Origin: an uncultured Phascolarctobacterium sp.
Lineage (GTDB): Bacteria > Bacillota > Negativicutes > Acidaminococcales > Acidaminococcaceae
Assembly: GCA_900552005.1 (NCBI GenBank)
Contig: URXU01000003.1
Span: 62,001-126,000, forward strand
Reading direction: 5' to 3'
Length of the DNA: 64,000 nucleotides
The translations under genes were made by a program, and so were the position numbers. Under the pieces are notes generated by a model. The model had not been told where the DNA came from. It made no database searches and was given only the letters and a program-made list of their open reading frames with translations. This document shows, piece after piece, positions 16,398-24,516 of the stretch. The stretch's first letter is position 1; every line of letters starts with the position of its first letter.

Positions 16398-16430
16398 CAC
16401 GCTTTTTCTTCAGAAAAGGCGTGTTTTTTT
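16398..16430 (+). terminator. Terminator after glycerate kinase
   Basis: Stem CACGC...GCGTG extended by T/A pairs (TTTT/AAAA), then seven T. Ends the permease-kinase transcript 35 nt before the first biotin operator. Confidence 0.75.
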
Positions 16431-16439
16431 CTTTGTTAG

Positions 16440-16466
16440 GTTAACTTTTTTATTTTTTTGGTTGAC
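16440..16466 (+). promoter_or_regulatory. Biotin operator A of operon 1 (over the -35 box)
   Basis: Half-sites GTTAAC (16440-16445) and GTTGAC (16461-16466) separated by exactly 15 nt. The right half overlaps the -35 box TTGACA. The geometry matches the inverted-repeat BirA operators (GTWAAC/GTTWAC halves, 14-16 nt apart) known for bacterial biotin genes. Confidence 0.7.
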
Positions 16467-16491
16467 ATACATTTTACTGGAAGCGTATACT
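16462..16491 (+). promoter_or_regulatory. Promoter of biotin operon 1
   Basis: TTGACA (16462-16467), 18-nt spacer, TATACT (16486-16491). It shares core sequence (GGTTGACA and GCGTATACTGA) with the promoter of the second biotin operon. Confidence 0.8.
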
Positions 16492-16504
16492 GAAAGAAAT
16501 TTTA

Positions 16505-16531
16505 GTTAACATTTTTTGTAAAGGAGTTAAC
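16505..16531 (+). promoter_or_regulatory. Biotin operator B of operon 1 (over the ribosome site)
   Basis: Half-sites GTTAAC (16505-16510) and GTTAAC (16526-16531), 15 nt apart, ending 1 nt before the ATG and enclosing the AAAGGAG ribosome site. Repressor bound here would act as a downstream roadblock. Confidence 0.75.
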
Positions 16532-16532
16532 C

Positions 16533-17036
16533 ATGTACAGACAACTTACCTTCACCGCCTTACTCAGTGTTTTAATCCTGCTGTCCGGCAGCCTGAAAGT
16601 TCCCTCTCCCATTGCCGGCAGTGAATTTCAGCTTTCTGCCCCCATTGCCGTCCTTATCTGCGCCTATTTTGGCTTTACCCGCTATTTAACAGCGGGCATT
16701 ATTGCCAGCATTATCGGCATGCTGCTGGGTCTGGCTTCACCTCTTAACGTACTTATCGCCATGGTCTTCCGCATCGTGGCCGGCATTGTCATCACCGCAG
16801 GCAGAGCCACTTTTCCCGCCGTTATTATCAGCGGTCCCTTAGGTACGGCTGCCGCCAGACTGGTCTTAGGTCAATTTCTGCATGTTAACTGGCTCATACT
16901 GCTGGCCGGCGCTGTCCCCGGTATGATTTTTACGGCTGTTACCGCCGGCATTTTATATCTGCCTGCCAGAAACTTTCTCAGCCGCGTTCCTTTAATTCAA
17001 AATTATTTACTGCAAGCAGGGGGGTTACGTAAATGA
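16533..17036 (+). CDS. Membrane protein co-translated with BioW-BioF; candidate pimelate or biotin-precursor transporter
   Basis: A 167-aa integral membrane protein with about five hydrophobic segments (about 8-24, 34-50, 54-70, 78-92, 118-145), resembling an ECF-type S component (SGSLKVPSPIAGSEFQLSAPIAVL) but unlike the canonical BioY encoded 2 kb downstream. Its TGA overlaps the next ATG as ATGA, so it is translationally coupled to BioW-BioF, and it is under the biotin operators. BioW needs free pimelate, hence pimelate uptake is an attractive inference; a second biotin transporter is the alternative. Confidence 0.6.
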   Translation: MYRQLTFTALLSVLILLSGSLKVPSPIAGSEFQLSAPIAVLICAYFGFTRYLTAGIIASIIGMLLGLASPLNVLIAMVFRIVAGIVITAGRATFPAVIISGPLGTAAARLVLGQFLHVNWLILLAGAVPGMIFTAVTAGILYLPARNFLSRVPLIQNYLLQAGGLRK

Positions 17037-18943
17037 CTCTCTACAGTATTAAAATGCGCGCTGCCAAAAACGGCCAACATGTTTCCGGGGCGGAAAAAAT
17101 TCTTCCGGAAAACGCTGCAGCCGAAACTGCTGCCGCTCTCACGAGCCGCGCCCTGCACCATTCTCTGGGTCAGGCTGATTTTATCAATTTAAAAATAGAA
17201 GCCGTCCGCGAAGAGGAGATATTGCATTTGCCTGCTCTGCCGGTAAGCAGCCATCCTGCAGCCACCGTGCAGGAATCCCTGCAGATTATGAGCCGGCTGC
17301 TGCGGGAACTGGGCTTGCCCGATCCGGAACAAATTGTCAAGCTGCTGCAAAATGCCGCTCCTATGCGCGGCGCCATTTTATTCGATGCGGCTACTTGCAA
17401 TCGCCTTGAACCTGATCACGAACGCGGCGTCCGCGTTACATACATGGACGCTGCCGGACAAACAGACGGTAGCTGCTGCAAAAATCATTTCCGCGAAGCA
17501 CTGGTTCTGGCAACCAAGGTGGCCCATACCCCCGGTATGCTTGCCGAAATCTGTATTTCCGATGATCCGGATTATGTTACCGGCTATCTTGCTTCTTTAA
17601 AACACGGATATGTACGCCTTGCGCCTTTAAAAAATACCGGTGACACCCACGGCGGCCGTGTTTTTATCTGTGACAGCCGCTTGGCAAAACCGCAGGCCAT
17701 TATTGATTTTTTAGAAAAGCAGAAGGTGCTCGTTGAGCATATGCCCCAGACGCAGGCAGCGGTACTAAAGCAGGAAAATCCTGCTGCCAGACTGACAGAC
17801 AGCCTAAAACAATTGCAATCCCAGCAGCTGTACCGCACCATGCGCACGATGGACAGCCAGCAAAGCCGCCATGTAACCTGCAATAACAAAAAAATGCTGA
17901 TGCTGTCTTCCAATAGTTATCTGGATTTGGCAGCCCATCCACTGGTTAAGCAGGCGGCAGCCAATGCAGCGCTGCACTGGGGCGCCGGCAGCGGCGGCAG
18001 CAGACTTACCACCGGTACATTGCGGCTGCACAGAGAGCTGGAAAAGGCGCTTGCTGATTTTAAACATACGGAAAGCGCTTTGCTGTTTAATACGGGCTAT
18101 ATGGCCAATGTCGGAACTATTGCCGCTTTAACTGACCGTGACAGCATTATTTTCAGCGATGAATATAACCATGCCAGCATTATTGATGGCTGCCGCTTAA
18201 GCGGTGCTAAAATCGTTGTTTACCGTCACAACGATATGAATGATCTGCGCAAGAAACTGCAGCAGCATCCCTGTACACATGGCTTGATTGTCAGTGATGC
18301 AGTTTTCAGTATGGACGGAGATATCGTCAATCTGCCCCAACTCACAGCCCTGGGCCGTCAGTACGGCCTGCTGACAATGATTGATGAAGCTCATGCGACC
18401 GGCGTTATCGGTGCTACTGGGCAAGGAACGGCCGAATATTATCATTACAGCTGCCAGCCCGATATTACCATGGGCACACTAAGTAAATCCTTGGGTTCTG
18501 AAGGTGGTTTTGTCTGTGCCTCCCAGACCATTATTGATTATCTGATTAATAAGGCCCGCAGCTTTATTTTTTCAACGGCAATCTGTCCTGCTGCTGTTGC
18601 CGCAGCCCAAAAAGCCCTATCATTACTCTCAGCAACGCCCCAAATGGTCCAGAAGCTGCAGCATAATACACGTTATTTCTGTCAGCAGCTGCAGGCAGAA
18701 GGTATTGCCGCCACGTCCGAAACCGCCATCATCCCTATAATGATCGGCGATGAGGAAAAAGCCCTTCTGATAGCAGAAGAATTGTATCAAAAGGGCATTC
18801 TGATTCCCGCTATCCGCTACCCAACCGTAGCCCGCGGGCAAGCCCGCCTGCGAGCAGCTCTTATGGCATCACATACCGAAGATGATTTGCAAAAAGCTGC
18901 AGTCAAGATCAGTCAGGCCATGCAAAAATATGGCTGCTTATAA
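17033..18943 (+). CDS. BioW-BioF fusion: pimeloyl-CoA synthetase + 8-amino-7-oxononanoate synthase
   Basis: A 636-aa bifunctional enzyme. Residues 1-240 are BioW-like (KMRAAKNGQHVSGAEK, RGAILFD, GVRVTYMD, SDDPDYVTGY, GGRVFICD), which ligates pimelate to CoA with ATP. Residues about 255-636 are BioF, an alpha-oxoamine synthase joining pimeloyl-CoA and alanine; GAGSGGSR (317-324), DEAHATG (451-457) and PLP lysine K485 in TLSKSLGSEGG are intact. Both halves are normal length and joined by a short linker, so product channelling is possible. The two enzymes are usually separate genes. Confidence 0.94.
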   Translation: MTLYSIKMRAAKNGQHVSGAEKILPENAAAETAAALTSRALHHSLGQADFINLKIEAVREEEILHLPALPVSSHPAATVQESLQIMSRLLRELGLPDPEQIVKLLQNAAPMRGAILFDAATCNRLEPDHERGVRVTYMDAAGQTDGSCCKNHFREALVLATKVAHTPGMLAEICISDDPDYVTGYLASLKHGYVRLAPLKNTGDTHGGRVFICDSRLAKPQAIIDFLEKQKVLVEHMPQTQAAVLKQENPAARLTDSLKQLQSQQLYRTMRTMDSQQSRHVTCNNKKMLMLSSNSYLDLAAHPLVKQAAANAALHWGAGSGGSRLTTGTLRLHRELEKALADFKHTESALLFNTGYMANVGTIAALTDRDSIIFSDEYNHASIIDGCRLSGAKIVVYRHNDMNDLRKKLQQHPCTHGLIVSDAVFSMDGDIVNLPQLTALGRQYGLLTMIDEAHATGVIGATGQGTAEYYHYSCQPDITMGTLSKSLGSEGGFVCASQTIIDYLINKARSFIFSTAICPAAVAAAQKALSLLSATPQMVQKLQHNTRYFCQQLQAEGIAATSETAIIPIMIGDEEKALLIAEELYQKGILIPAIRYPTVARGQARLRAALMASHTEDDLQKAAVKISQAMQKYGCL

Positions 18944-18970
18944 GTAAACTTATTTTTATAAATGGTTGAC
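18944..18970 (+). promoter_or_regulatory. Biotin operator A of operon 2 (over the -35 box)
   Basis: Half-sites GTAAAC (18944-18949) and GTTGAC (18965-18970), 15 nt apart; the left half begins at the stop region of bioWF and the right half overlaps TTGACA. Same geometry as operator A of operon 1. Confidence 0.7.
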
Positions 18971-18994
18971 AATAGAGTTTGGCAGGCGTATACT
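18966..18994 (+). promoter_or_regulatory. Promoter of biotin operon 2
   Basis: TTGACA (18966-18971), 17-nt spacer, TATACT (18989-18994). It makes bioY-bioD-bioA a transcription unit of its own even though bioWF ends just upstream. Confidence 0.8.
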
Positions 18995-19002
18995 GACACT
19001 AT

Positions 19003-19029
19003 GTTAACTTGATAAAAAAAGAGGTTTAC
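19003..19029 (+). promoter_or_regulatory. Biotin operator B of operon 2
   Basis: Half-sites GTTAAC (19003-19008) and GTTTAC (19024-19029), 15 nt apart, covering the ribosome site AGAGGT and ending 4 nt before the bioY ATG. Confidence 0.75.
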
Positions 19030-19033
19030 TAAA

Positions 19034-19603
19034 ATGCTATCTTCTGTGCCTGCCGGCAAACAACAAACAAAAACGAAACGCTTAATTTTAATGAGTATTT
19101 TTACGGCGCTGATTGCCATTGGTGCTTTTATCAAGGTTCCCGTTCCCGTCGTTCCCTTTACCCTGCAATTTCTCTTTACCACTCTGGCCGGACTGCTCTT
19201 GGGCAGCAGTTTAGGCAGCGCCTGTGTTTTGGCCTATATTCTGCTGGGTCTTTTGGGTCTGCCGATTTTTGCAGCCGGCGGCGGTCCGGGATATATTTTT
19301 AATCCCAGCTTTGGTTATTTAATAGGCTTCTGGCTGGGAGCCAAAATTACCGGCCATATTGCCGGCATGGGACATCACCCTTCCTGGCGAAAACTTTTAC
19401 TGGCCAATTTCAGCGGTCTGGGCATAGTGTATCTTTGCGGTATGCTTTATTACTATTTGATTGGCAATTATGTCATCAACCAGCCTATTGCCCTGTGGCC
19501 GTTGTTTTTATACTGCTTTCTGCTGGCAGTCCCCGGTGATATCGTTCTATGCATTATCGCCGCCATGCTGGGCAGAAAGCTTATTCCCATTATCCAAAAA
19601 TAA
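19034..19603 (+). CDS. bioY: Biotin transporter S component BioY
   Basis: A 189-aa membrane protein with six hydrophobic segments and the BioY signatures VPFTLQFLFTTLAGLLLG, LLGLPIFAAGGGPGYIF and PSFGYLIGF. BioY binds biotin and works with the shared ECF energising module (not in the window) or alone. First gene of the second biotin operon, 20 nt before bioD, under operator B. The ribosome site lies inside that operator. Confidence 0.95.
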   Translation: MLSSVPAGKQQTKTKRLILMSIFTALIAIGAFIKVPVPVVPFTLQFLFTTLAGLLLGSSLGSACVLAYILLGLLGLPIFAAGGGPGYIFNPSFGYLIGFWLGAKITGHIAGMGHHPSWRKLLLANFSGLGIVYLCGMLYYYLIGNYVINQPIALWPLFLYCFLLAVPGDIVLCIIAAMLGRKLIPIIQK

Positions 19604-19623
19604 ATTTCTGAAGGTGACAAAAA

Positions 19624-20322
19624 ATGAGTAAGGGTCTTTTTATTACGGCTACCGGTACGGATATCGGCAAAACCTACGTAACTGGACTGCTGGTAAAAAA
19701 GCTGCGTTCCGCAGGTCTTAACGCCGGTTACTACAAGGCTGCCCTCAGCGGCGCTGAAGAAACTGCCAATGGACTGCTTCCCGGAGACGCCGATTTTGTT
19801 GTGCGTACCGCCAATCTTCCGGAACGACCGGAACAGCTGGTATCGTATATCTATAAAACAGCTGTATCACCTCATTTGGCTGCGCAGCTGGAAGGCAATC
19901 CCGTGGAAATGAGCAAAATCTCCGCAGACTTTCGTGCCGCGCTGCAAAAATATGATTATCTGACCATGGAAGGCAGCGGCGGTATTATTTGCCCTATTCG
20001 CTGGGATAGCAGGCACATTCTGCTGGAAGATATTATCCGCACGCTTGGCCTTGGCACCCTGATTATTTCCAATGCTGCTTTGGGCTCCATTAACGCCTGC
20101 GTGCTGACAGCCTTTTATCTGCAGCAGAAAAAAATTCCCGTACGCGGAATTATTCTGAATAATTACGATGAAGATGATACCATGCAGCGCGATAATAAAA
20201 AAATGATGGAACTGCTCAGCGGCATACCTGTTATTGGCAGTGTTAAAAAGGATGCTGCTGAACTGGATATTGACGTACAGCTTCTGCAGTCACTCTACCA
20301 TACACCGACAGAAAGGATCTGA
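19624..20322 (+). CDS. bioD: Dethiobiotin synthetase
   Basis: A 232-aa ATP-dependent carboxylase closing the ureido ring of dethiobiotin. Motifs: P-loop TATGTDIGKTYV (about residues 7-18), YYKAALSG and the EGSGGIICPI motif (about 115-124) that replaces the usual EGAGG. Operon position between bioY and bioA, with AAGGTGA before the ATG. The product is normal length for the family. Confidence 0.94.
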   Translation: MSKGLFITATGTDIGKTYVTGLLVKKLRSAGLNAGYYKAALSGAEETANGLLPGDADFVVRTANLPERPEQLVSYIYKTAVSPHLAAQLEGNPVEMSKISADFRAALQKYDYLTMEGSGGIICPIRWDSRHILLEDIIRTLGLGTLIISNAALGSINACVLTAFYLQQKKIPVRGIILNNYDEDDTMQRDNKKMMELLSGIPVIGSVKKDAAELDIDVQLLQSLYHTPTERI

Positions 20323-20327
20323 GTCAT

Positions 20328-21680
20328 ATGAATAAAATGCAGGCAATGGCCGCCAGGGATTTAAAACACATCTGGCATCCCTGTTCCCAAATGAAGGACT
20401 ATGAAGAATTGCCGCCAATTATTGTTGATCATGCTCAGGGAGCGTATTTATACGATTTGGAAGGCAAAAGTTATCTTGATATTATCAGCAGCTGGTGGTG
20501 CAACCTTCTGGGTCACTGCAACCCTGATATCAATGCGGCTATCAAAAAACAGCTGGATACGCTGGAGCATGTTATTTTCGTTAACTTCTCCCATGAACCG
20601 GCTATTAAACTTTGCGAAGAACTTAGTCAGCAGCTGCCCCAAGGCCTAACCAAATTCAATTTCTCCGATAATGGTTCCGCCTCTGTGGAAATTGCCCTGA
20701 AAATGGCCTTCCAGTACTGCTATCAGACAGGTCATCCTGAAAAACGCCGTTTCATGTGCTTAAGCGAAGGATATCATGGCGAAACCATCGGCGCGCTTTC
20801 CGTAGGCAGCATGGATTTATTTGCCAAAATTTACAAACCCATGATGATGGATAATATCCATGTTCAGGCTCCGGACTGCTACCGCTGCCCCTTCGGACAG
20901 GACCGCGAGCATTGTCAATGCGAATGCTTTAAATATGCCGAAGAAACTTTTGCCCGGCACGCTGCGGAAACTGCGGCGATTATTGTAGAGCCCCTGCTCC
21001 AGGGATGCGCCGGCATGCGTATTTATCCGCCGCTTTACCTGCAAAAACTCCGTAAATTATGTGACGCCTATAATGTCCTGCTGATTGCCGATGAAATTGC
21101 CACAGGCTTTGGCCGTACCGGTAAGATGTTTGCCTGTCAGCATGCAGAAATTACTCCCGATATTATGTGCATCAGCAAGGCTCTGACCGGCGGTTATATG
21201 CCCATGGCCATTACGGTAACTACGGAAAAAGTCTTTAACGCCTTCTATGATGATTACAGCAAGGGCAAAGCCTTTATGCACAGCCACACCTACAGCGGCA
21301 ATCCTTTAGGCTGCGCAGCAGCGCTTGCCGTACAAAAAGTTATGCGTGAGCAGCATATTCTGCAGCAGGCTCAGACAAAAGCCGTTTATTTTCATGAAGC
21401 TCTGCAAGCTGAATTTGGACAGCATAAAAATATCGGCGAGATTCGTCACATCGGCCTGATTAACGCTATGGAACTGGTAACTGATAAAAAGGCCAAAACC
21501 GGTTTTGACAGCAGTAAGCGCATAGGCTACGAAATTTATAAAAGAGCCCTGACTCACGGATTGCTGCTGAGACCTTTGGGGAATGTACTTTATTTTAATC
21601 CGCCTTTAAATATTGCCAAAGAAGATCTGGATAAAGCCATTTTGCTCTGCAAACAATCCATGAATGAAATTCTCGGATAA
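20328..21680 (+). CDS. bioA: Adenosylmethionine-8-amino-7-oxononanoate aminotransferase
   Basis: A 450-aa PLP class III aminotransferase using S-adenosylmethionine as amino donor. Motifs: IWHPCSQMKDYEELPP (substrate-binding Trp/Tyr region near residues 16-31), SSWWCNLLGH, DEIATGFGRTG (about 257-267) and the PLP lysine in MCISKALTGGYMP (about 287). Starts 5 nt after bioD and ends in a strong terminator. The final enzyme, biotin synthase BioB, is not in this window. Confidence 0.96.
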   Translation: MNKMQAMAARDLKHIWHPCSQMKDYEELPPIIVDHAQGAYLYDLEGKSYLDIISSWWCNLLGHCNPDINAAIKKQLDTLEHVIFVNFSHEPAIKLCEELSQQLPQGLTKFNFSDNGSASVEIALKMAFQYCYQTGHPEKRRFMCLSEGYHGETIGALSVGSMDLFAKIYKPMMMDNIHVQAPDCYRCPFGQDREHCQCECFKYAEETFARHAAETAAIIVEPLLQGCAGMRIYPPLYLQKLRKLCDAYNVLLIADEIATGFGRTGKMFACQHAEITPDIMCISKALTGGYMPMAITVTTEKVFNAFYDDYSKGKAFMHSHTYSGNPLGCAAALAVQKVMREQHILQQAQTKAVYFHEALQAEFGQHKNIGEIRHIGLINAMELVTDKKAKTGFDSSKRIGYEIYKRALTHGLLLRPLGNVLYFNPPLNIAKEDLDKAILLCKQSMNEILG

Positions 21681-21688
21681 AATAAAAA

Positions 21689-21717
21689 AACTGACAGTTT
21701 TCTGTCAGTTTTTTTTA
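21689..21717. terminator. Bidirectional terminator between bioA and hxlR
   Basis: Perfect 9-bp stem AACTGACAG / CTGTCAGTT with a TTTT loop and long A and T flanks. The stop codon of the convergent HxlR gene lies inside the right arm. Confidence 0.9.
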
Positions 21718-22094
21718 TTTTCTTCTCCATGACACGTAAAACAGGTTATGGTCATGCTGCATTCCGGACTTATTCCCTGCTGCTTGAGCTGTTCACTGCC
21801 CCAACTGTACATAGCCTGCAAAATAGGAAATAAGCTGTCGCCTTTAGCTGTCAGTGAATATTCTACTTTAGGCGGCACCACCGCATATACCCTGCGCGCC
21901 ACCAGCTCATCCTGCTCCAGCTCCCGCAGCTGCTGAGTCAGCATTTTGGGTGTGGCCTCAGGCACCAGACGCCGCAGTTGACTAAAGCGCAGTACTTTGC
22001 CCGATAGATGCCACAGCAGCAGCGCCTTATATTTGCCTCCGATCAGCTGCAGCGTTGCTGCTACCGGGCAGTGAATATTAATTTTGGACTGCAT
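21705..22094 (-). CDS. HxlR-family transcriptional regulator
   Basis: A 129-aa winged-helix regulator with the conserved CPV cysteine (C9), the LLWHLSGKVLRFSQLRRLVP helix and the LTQQLRELEQDELVARRVY recognition region, all HxlR hallmarks. C9 is the redox-sensing cysteine in characterised members such as HypR and YodB. An unusual C-terminal tail contains CSMTITCFTC (three cysteines) plus His, which could bind metal. It is divergent from copA-copZ and probably controls that unit or itself through the palindrome at 22120-22141. Confidence 0.9.
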   Translation of the reverse strand: MQSKINIHCPVAATLQLIGGKYKALLLWHLSGKVLRFSQLRRLVPEATPKMLTQQLRELEQDELVARRVYAVVPPKVEYSLTAKGDSLFPILQAMYSWGSEQLKQQGISPECSMTITCFTCHGEENKKN

Positions 22095-22119
22095 TTTTCA
22101 CCCTTCTTTTTACCCTTTG

Positions 22120-22141
22120 ATAGTATCTTTTTAGATACTAT
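22120..22141. promoter_or_regulatory. Palindromic operator candidate between hxlR and copA
   Basis: Perfect 9-bp arms ATAGTATCT / AGATACTAT with a 4-nt gap. It lies 26 nt from the hxlR start on one side and 20 nt before the copA -35 box on the other, so it could serve both promoters. GTATC/GATAC cores occur in known HxlR sites; binding here is inferred. Confidence 0.6.
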
Positions 22142-22160
22142 ATTACTAAATAGTGCATTC

Positions 22161-22190
22161 TTGCTATAAAAATACTTAATTTTATATAAT
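22161..22190 (+). promoter_or_regulatory. Promoter of copA-copZ
   Basis: TTGCTA (22161-22166), 18-nt spacer, TATAAT (22185-22190). The perfect -10 box follows a run of T and A. No CsoR or CopY box is obvious in the leader. Confidence 0.6.
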
Positions 22191-22236
22191 GATAACAAAG
22201 AAAATTATAAGCGTCAATTATCGCAAGGAGACTATT

Positions 22237-24498
22237 ATGCGTCAGGAAATTTATGATATTACAGGTATGAGCTGCTCAGCCTGCTCTGCCAGAATAGAAA
22301 AAGTGGTCGGCCGCCTGCCAGGAGTTCAGGAGCTTAGTGTCAATCTGCTCAAAAACAATATGCGCATTACCTATGACGAAAAACAGCTTACTGCCGCAGA
22401 TATTACAGAAAAAATAACAAAGCTTGGATTCGGAGCTTTTCTGCGCCAGCCGGACAGACAACAACCGCTGCCGCAAAACCAGTCTATGGACGAAGCGCAG
22501 GAACAGCGCAGGCAACTTGTATATTCACTGCTTTTTACGCTGCCGCTTTTTTACATTGCCATGGGGCATATGACTGGCTGGCCTCTGCCTTCTGTTCTTC
22601 TGGGAAGTGAAAACAGTCTGCTGCAGGCCTTAGTCCAGCTGCTGCTTACCATACCAGTTCTGTTTGTTAACCGCAGGTATTTTATTCACGGTCTGCAAAA
22701 CCTGTGGCACAAGGCACCTAATATGGATTCCTTAATTGCCTTAGGCGCATCAGCCTCTTTTATTTACAGTCTTTACATCCTGCTGCGCATGGCCTGGCTG
22801 CTGGGCCATAGTCAGCTTGCTGAGGCGACGCCTCTGGCTCATCACCTTTATTTTGAATCTGCCGCCATGATTCTTACTTTAATCACTTTAGGCAAAACTT
22901 TGGAAGCCGGAGCCAAGAAAAAAACTTCTGCCGCCATTGCCGGCCTAATGCAGCTCACGCCAAAAACTGCTCTGGTAGAACGCCATGGCATCCAGGGAGA
23001 GCTGCCATTATCTGAAATAGTCACGGACGATATTCTGATTGTTAAAACCGGCGCTGCTGTTCCGGCAGACGGCATTATTATCGAAGGGCAAGGCTCACTG
23101 GATGAGGCAGCCATAACCGGCGAAAGTCTGCCTGTAGATAAAACTGTTAATGATTATGTTACCGGCGGTACTATTAATAAGACCGGGTATTTTAAAATGC
23201 GGGTTACCGCCATTGGGGAAAATACCGCTCTGTCTCAGATTATCCGCCTGGTTGATGAAGCAACATCTTCTAAAGCTCCCATTGCCCGTCTGGCAGATAA
23301 AATCAGCGGTATTTTTGTTCCCGCAGTAATCGCCATTGCTCTGCTCACTGCTGTCTGCTGGCTGCTGCAGGGAGCCGGCACGGAATTTGCATTAACAGCT
23401 GCTATCTCCGTATTGGTTATCTCCTGTCCCTGCGCCTTGGGACTTGCTACACCTACGGCCATTATGGTCGGTACCGGACGGGGCGCAACCAGCGGTATTC
23501 TGATTAAATCCGCGGCAGCTTTGGAAACAGCGCATAATATTGATACGGTTATTCTTGATAAAACGGGTACCATCACCAACGGAAAGCCTGCCGTTACCGA
23601 TCTGCTTGCTGAAAACTGCAGCCAAAGTGATTTATTGACTATTGCGGCGGCGCTGGAAAAATTATCACAGCATCCTTTGGGACTGCCCATTATTGATGCC
23701 GCTGATAAACAGCAATTACCGCTGCCCGAAGCCACGGATTATCAGCTCTGGCCCGGTCAGGGCATTACAGCCATCATTGCAGGCGAGGAATGCTGCGGCG
23801 GTAACCAAAAATTACTTACCAGCCACGGCATCAGCCTCAGCGCAGAATTATCTGCCAAAGCCGGCGAGCTGGCCCGTCAAGGCAAAACCCCGCTGTTTTT
23901 TACCCGGGGAGCTACGCTGCTCGGGCTTATTGCCGTAGCCGATACTATTAAACCCACCAGTGCAGCGGCCATTCAGCAGCTGCAACAGCAAAAGCTGGAG
24001 GTTATCATGGTTACCGGCGACAATGAAGAAACTGCCGCCGCCATCGGCCGGCAAGCAGGTATCAAAAAAATTGTTGCCGGAGTTCTTCCTGCTGATAAAG
24101 AAGCATTAGTACGCAACCTGCAAATACAGGGCCGCAAAGTGGCCATGGTTGGTGACGGCATTAACGATGCCCCTGCCCTGACTCGCGCTGACGTGGGCAT
24201 CGCTATCGGTGCGGGCACTGATATTGCTCTGGAAGCCGCAGATATCGTACTGATGAAAAACGATCTCTCCGATGTACCCCGAGCCATCGCTCTCAGCAGA
24301 GCCGTGATAAAAAATATTCGTGAAAATCTGTTCTGGGCGTTTTTCTACAATATCATCGGTATTCCCATAGCCGCCGGTCTGTTATATCATAGCTTCGGAC
24401 TGCTGCTGAATCCCATGCTGGCAGCAGCAGCCATGAGCTGCAGTTCCGTTTCCGTAGTCAGCAATGCTCTGCGGCTGCGTAACTTTAAATTTCATTAA
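22237..24498 (+). CDS. copA: Copper-translocating P-type ATPase
   Basis: A 753-aa P1B ATPase exporting Cu(I) across the cytoplasmic membrane. One N-terminal heavy-metal domain with GMSCSAC (C13, C16), eight membrane segments, the transport motif CPC (in SCPCALG), phosphorylation site DKTGT, the HP motif (SQHPLG) and the hinge GDGINDAP. Start at 22237 chosen for AAGGAG 6 nt upstream; an upstream ATG 16 codons earlier has no ribosome site. Followed by copZ, which delivers Cu(I) to such pumps. Confidence 0.95.
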   Translation: MRQEIYDITGMSCSACSARIEKVVGRLPGVQELSVNLLKNNMRITYDEKQLTAADITEKITKLGFGAFLRQPDRQQPLPQNQSMDEAQEQRRQLVYSLLFTLPLFYIAMGHMTGWPLPSVLLGSENSLLQALVQLLLTIPVLFVNRRYFIHGLQNLWHKAPNMDSLIALGASASFIYSLYILLRMAWLLGHSQLAEATPLAHHLYFESAAMILTLITLGKTLEAGAKKKTSAAIAGLMQLTPKTALVERHGIQGELPLSEIVTDDILIVKTGAAVPADGIIIEGQGSLDEAAITGESLPVDKTVNDYVTGGTINKTGYFKMRVTAIGENTALSQIIRLVDEATSSKAPIARLADKISGIFVPAVIAIALLTAVCWLLQGAGTEFALTAAISVLVISCPCALGLATPTAIMVGTGRGATSGILIKSAAALETAHNIDTVILDKTGTITNGKPAVTDLLAENCSQSDLLTIAAALEKLSQHPLGLPIIDAADKQQLPLPEATDYQLWPGQGITAIIAGEECCGGNQKLLTSHGISLSAELSAKAGELARQGKTPLFFTRGATLLGLIAVADTIKPTSAAAIQQLQQQKLEVIMVTGDNEETAAAIGRQAGIKKIVAGVLPADKEALVRNLQIQGRKVAMVGDGINDAPALTRADVGIAIGAGTDIALEAADIVLMKNDLSDVPRAIALSRAVIKNIRENLFWAFFYNIIGIPIAAGLLYHSFGLLLNPMLAAAAMSCSSVSVVSNALRLRNFKFH

Positions 24499-24516
24499 TA
24501 GAAAAGAGGTTTTAAA

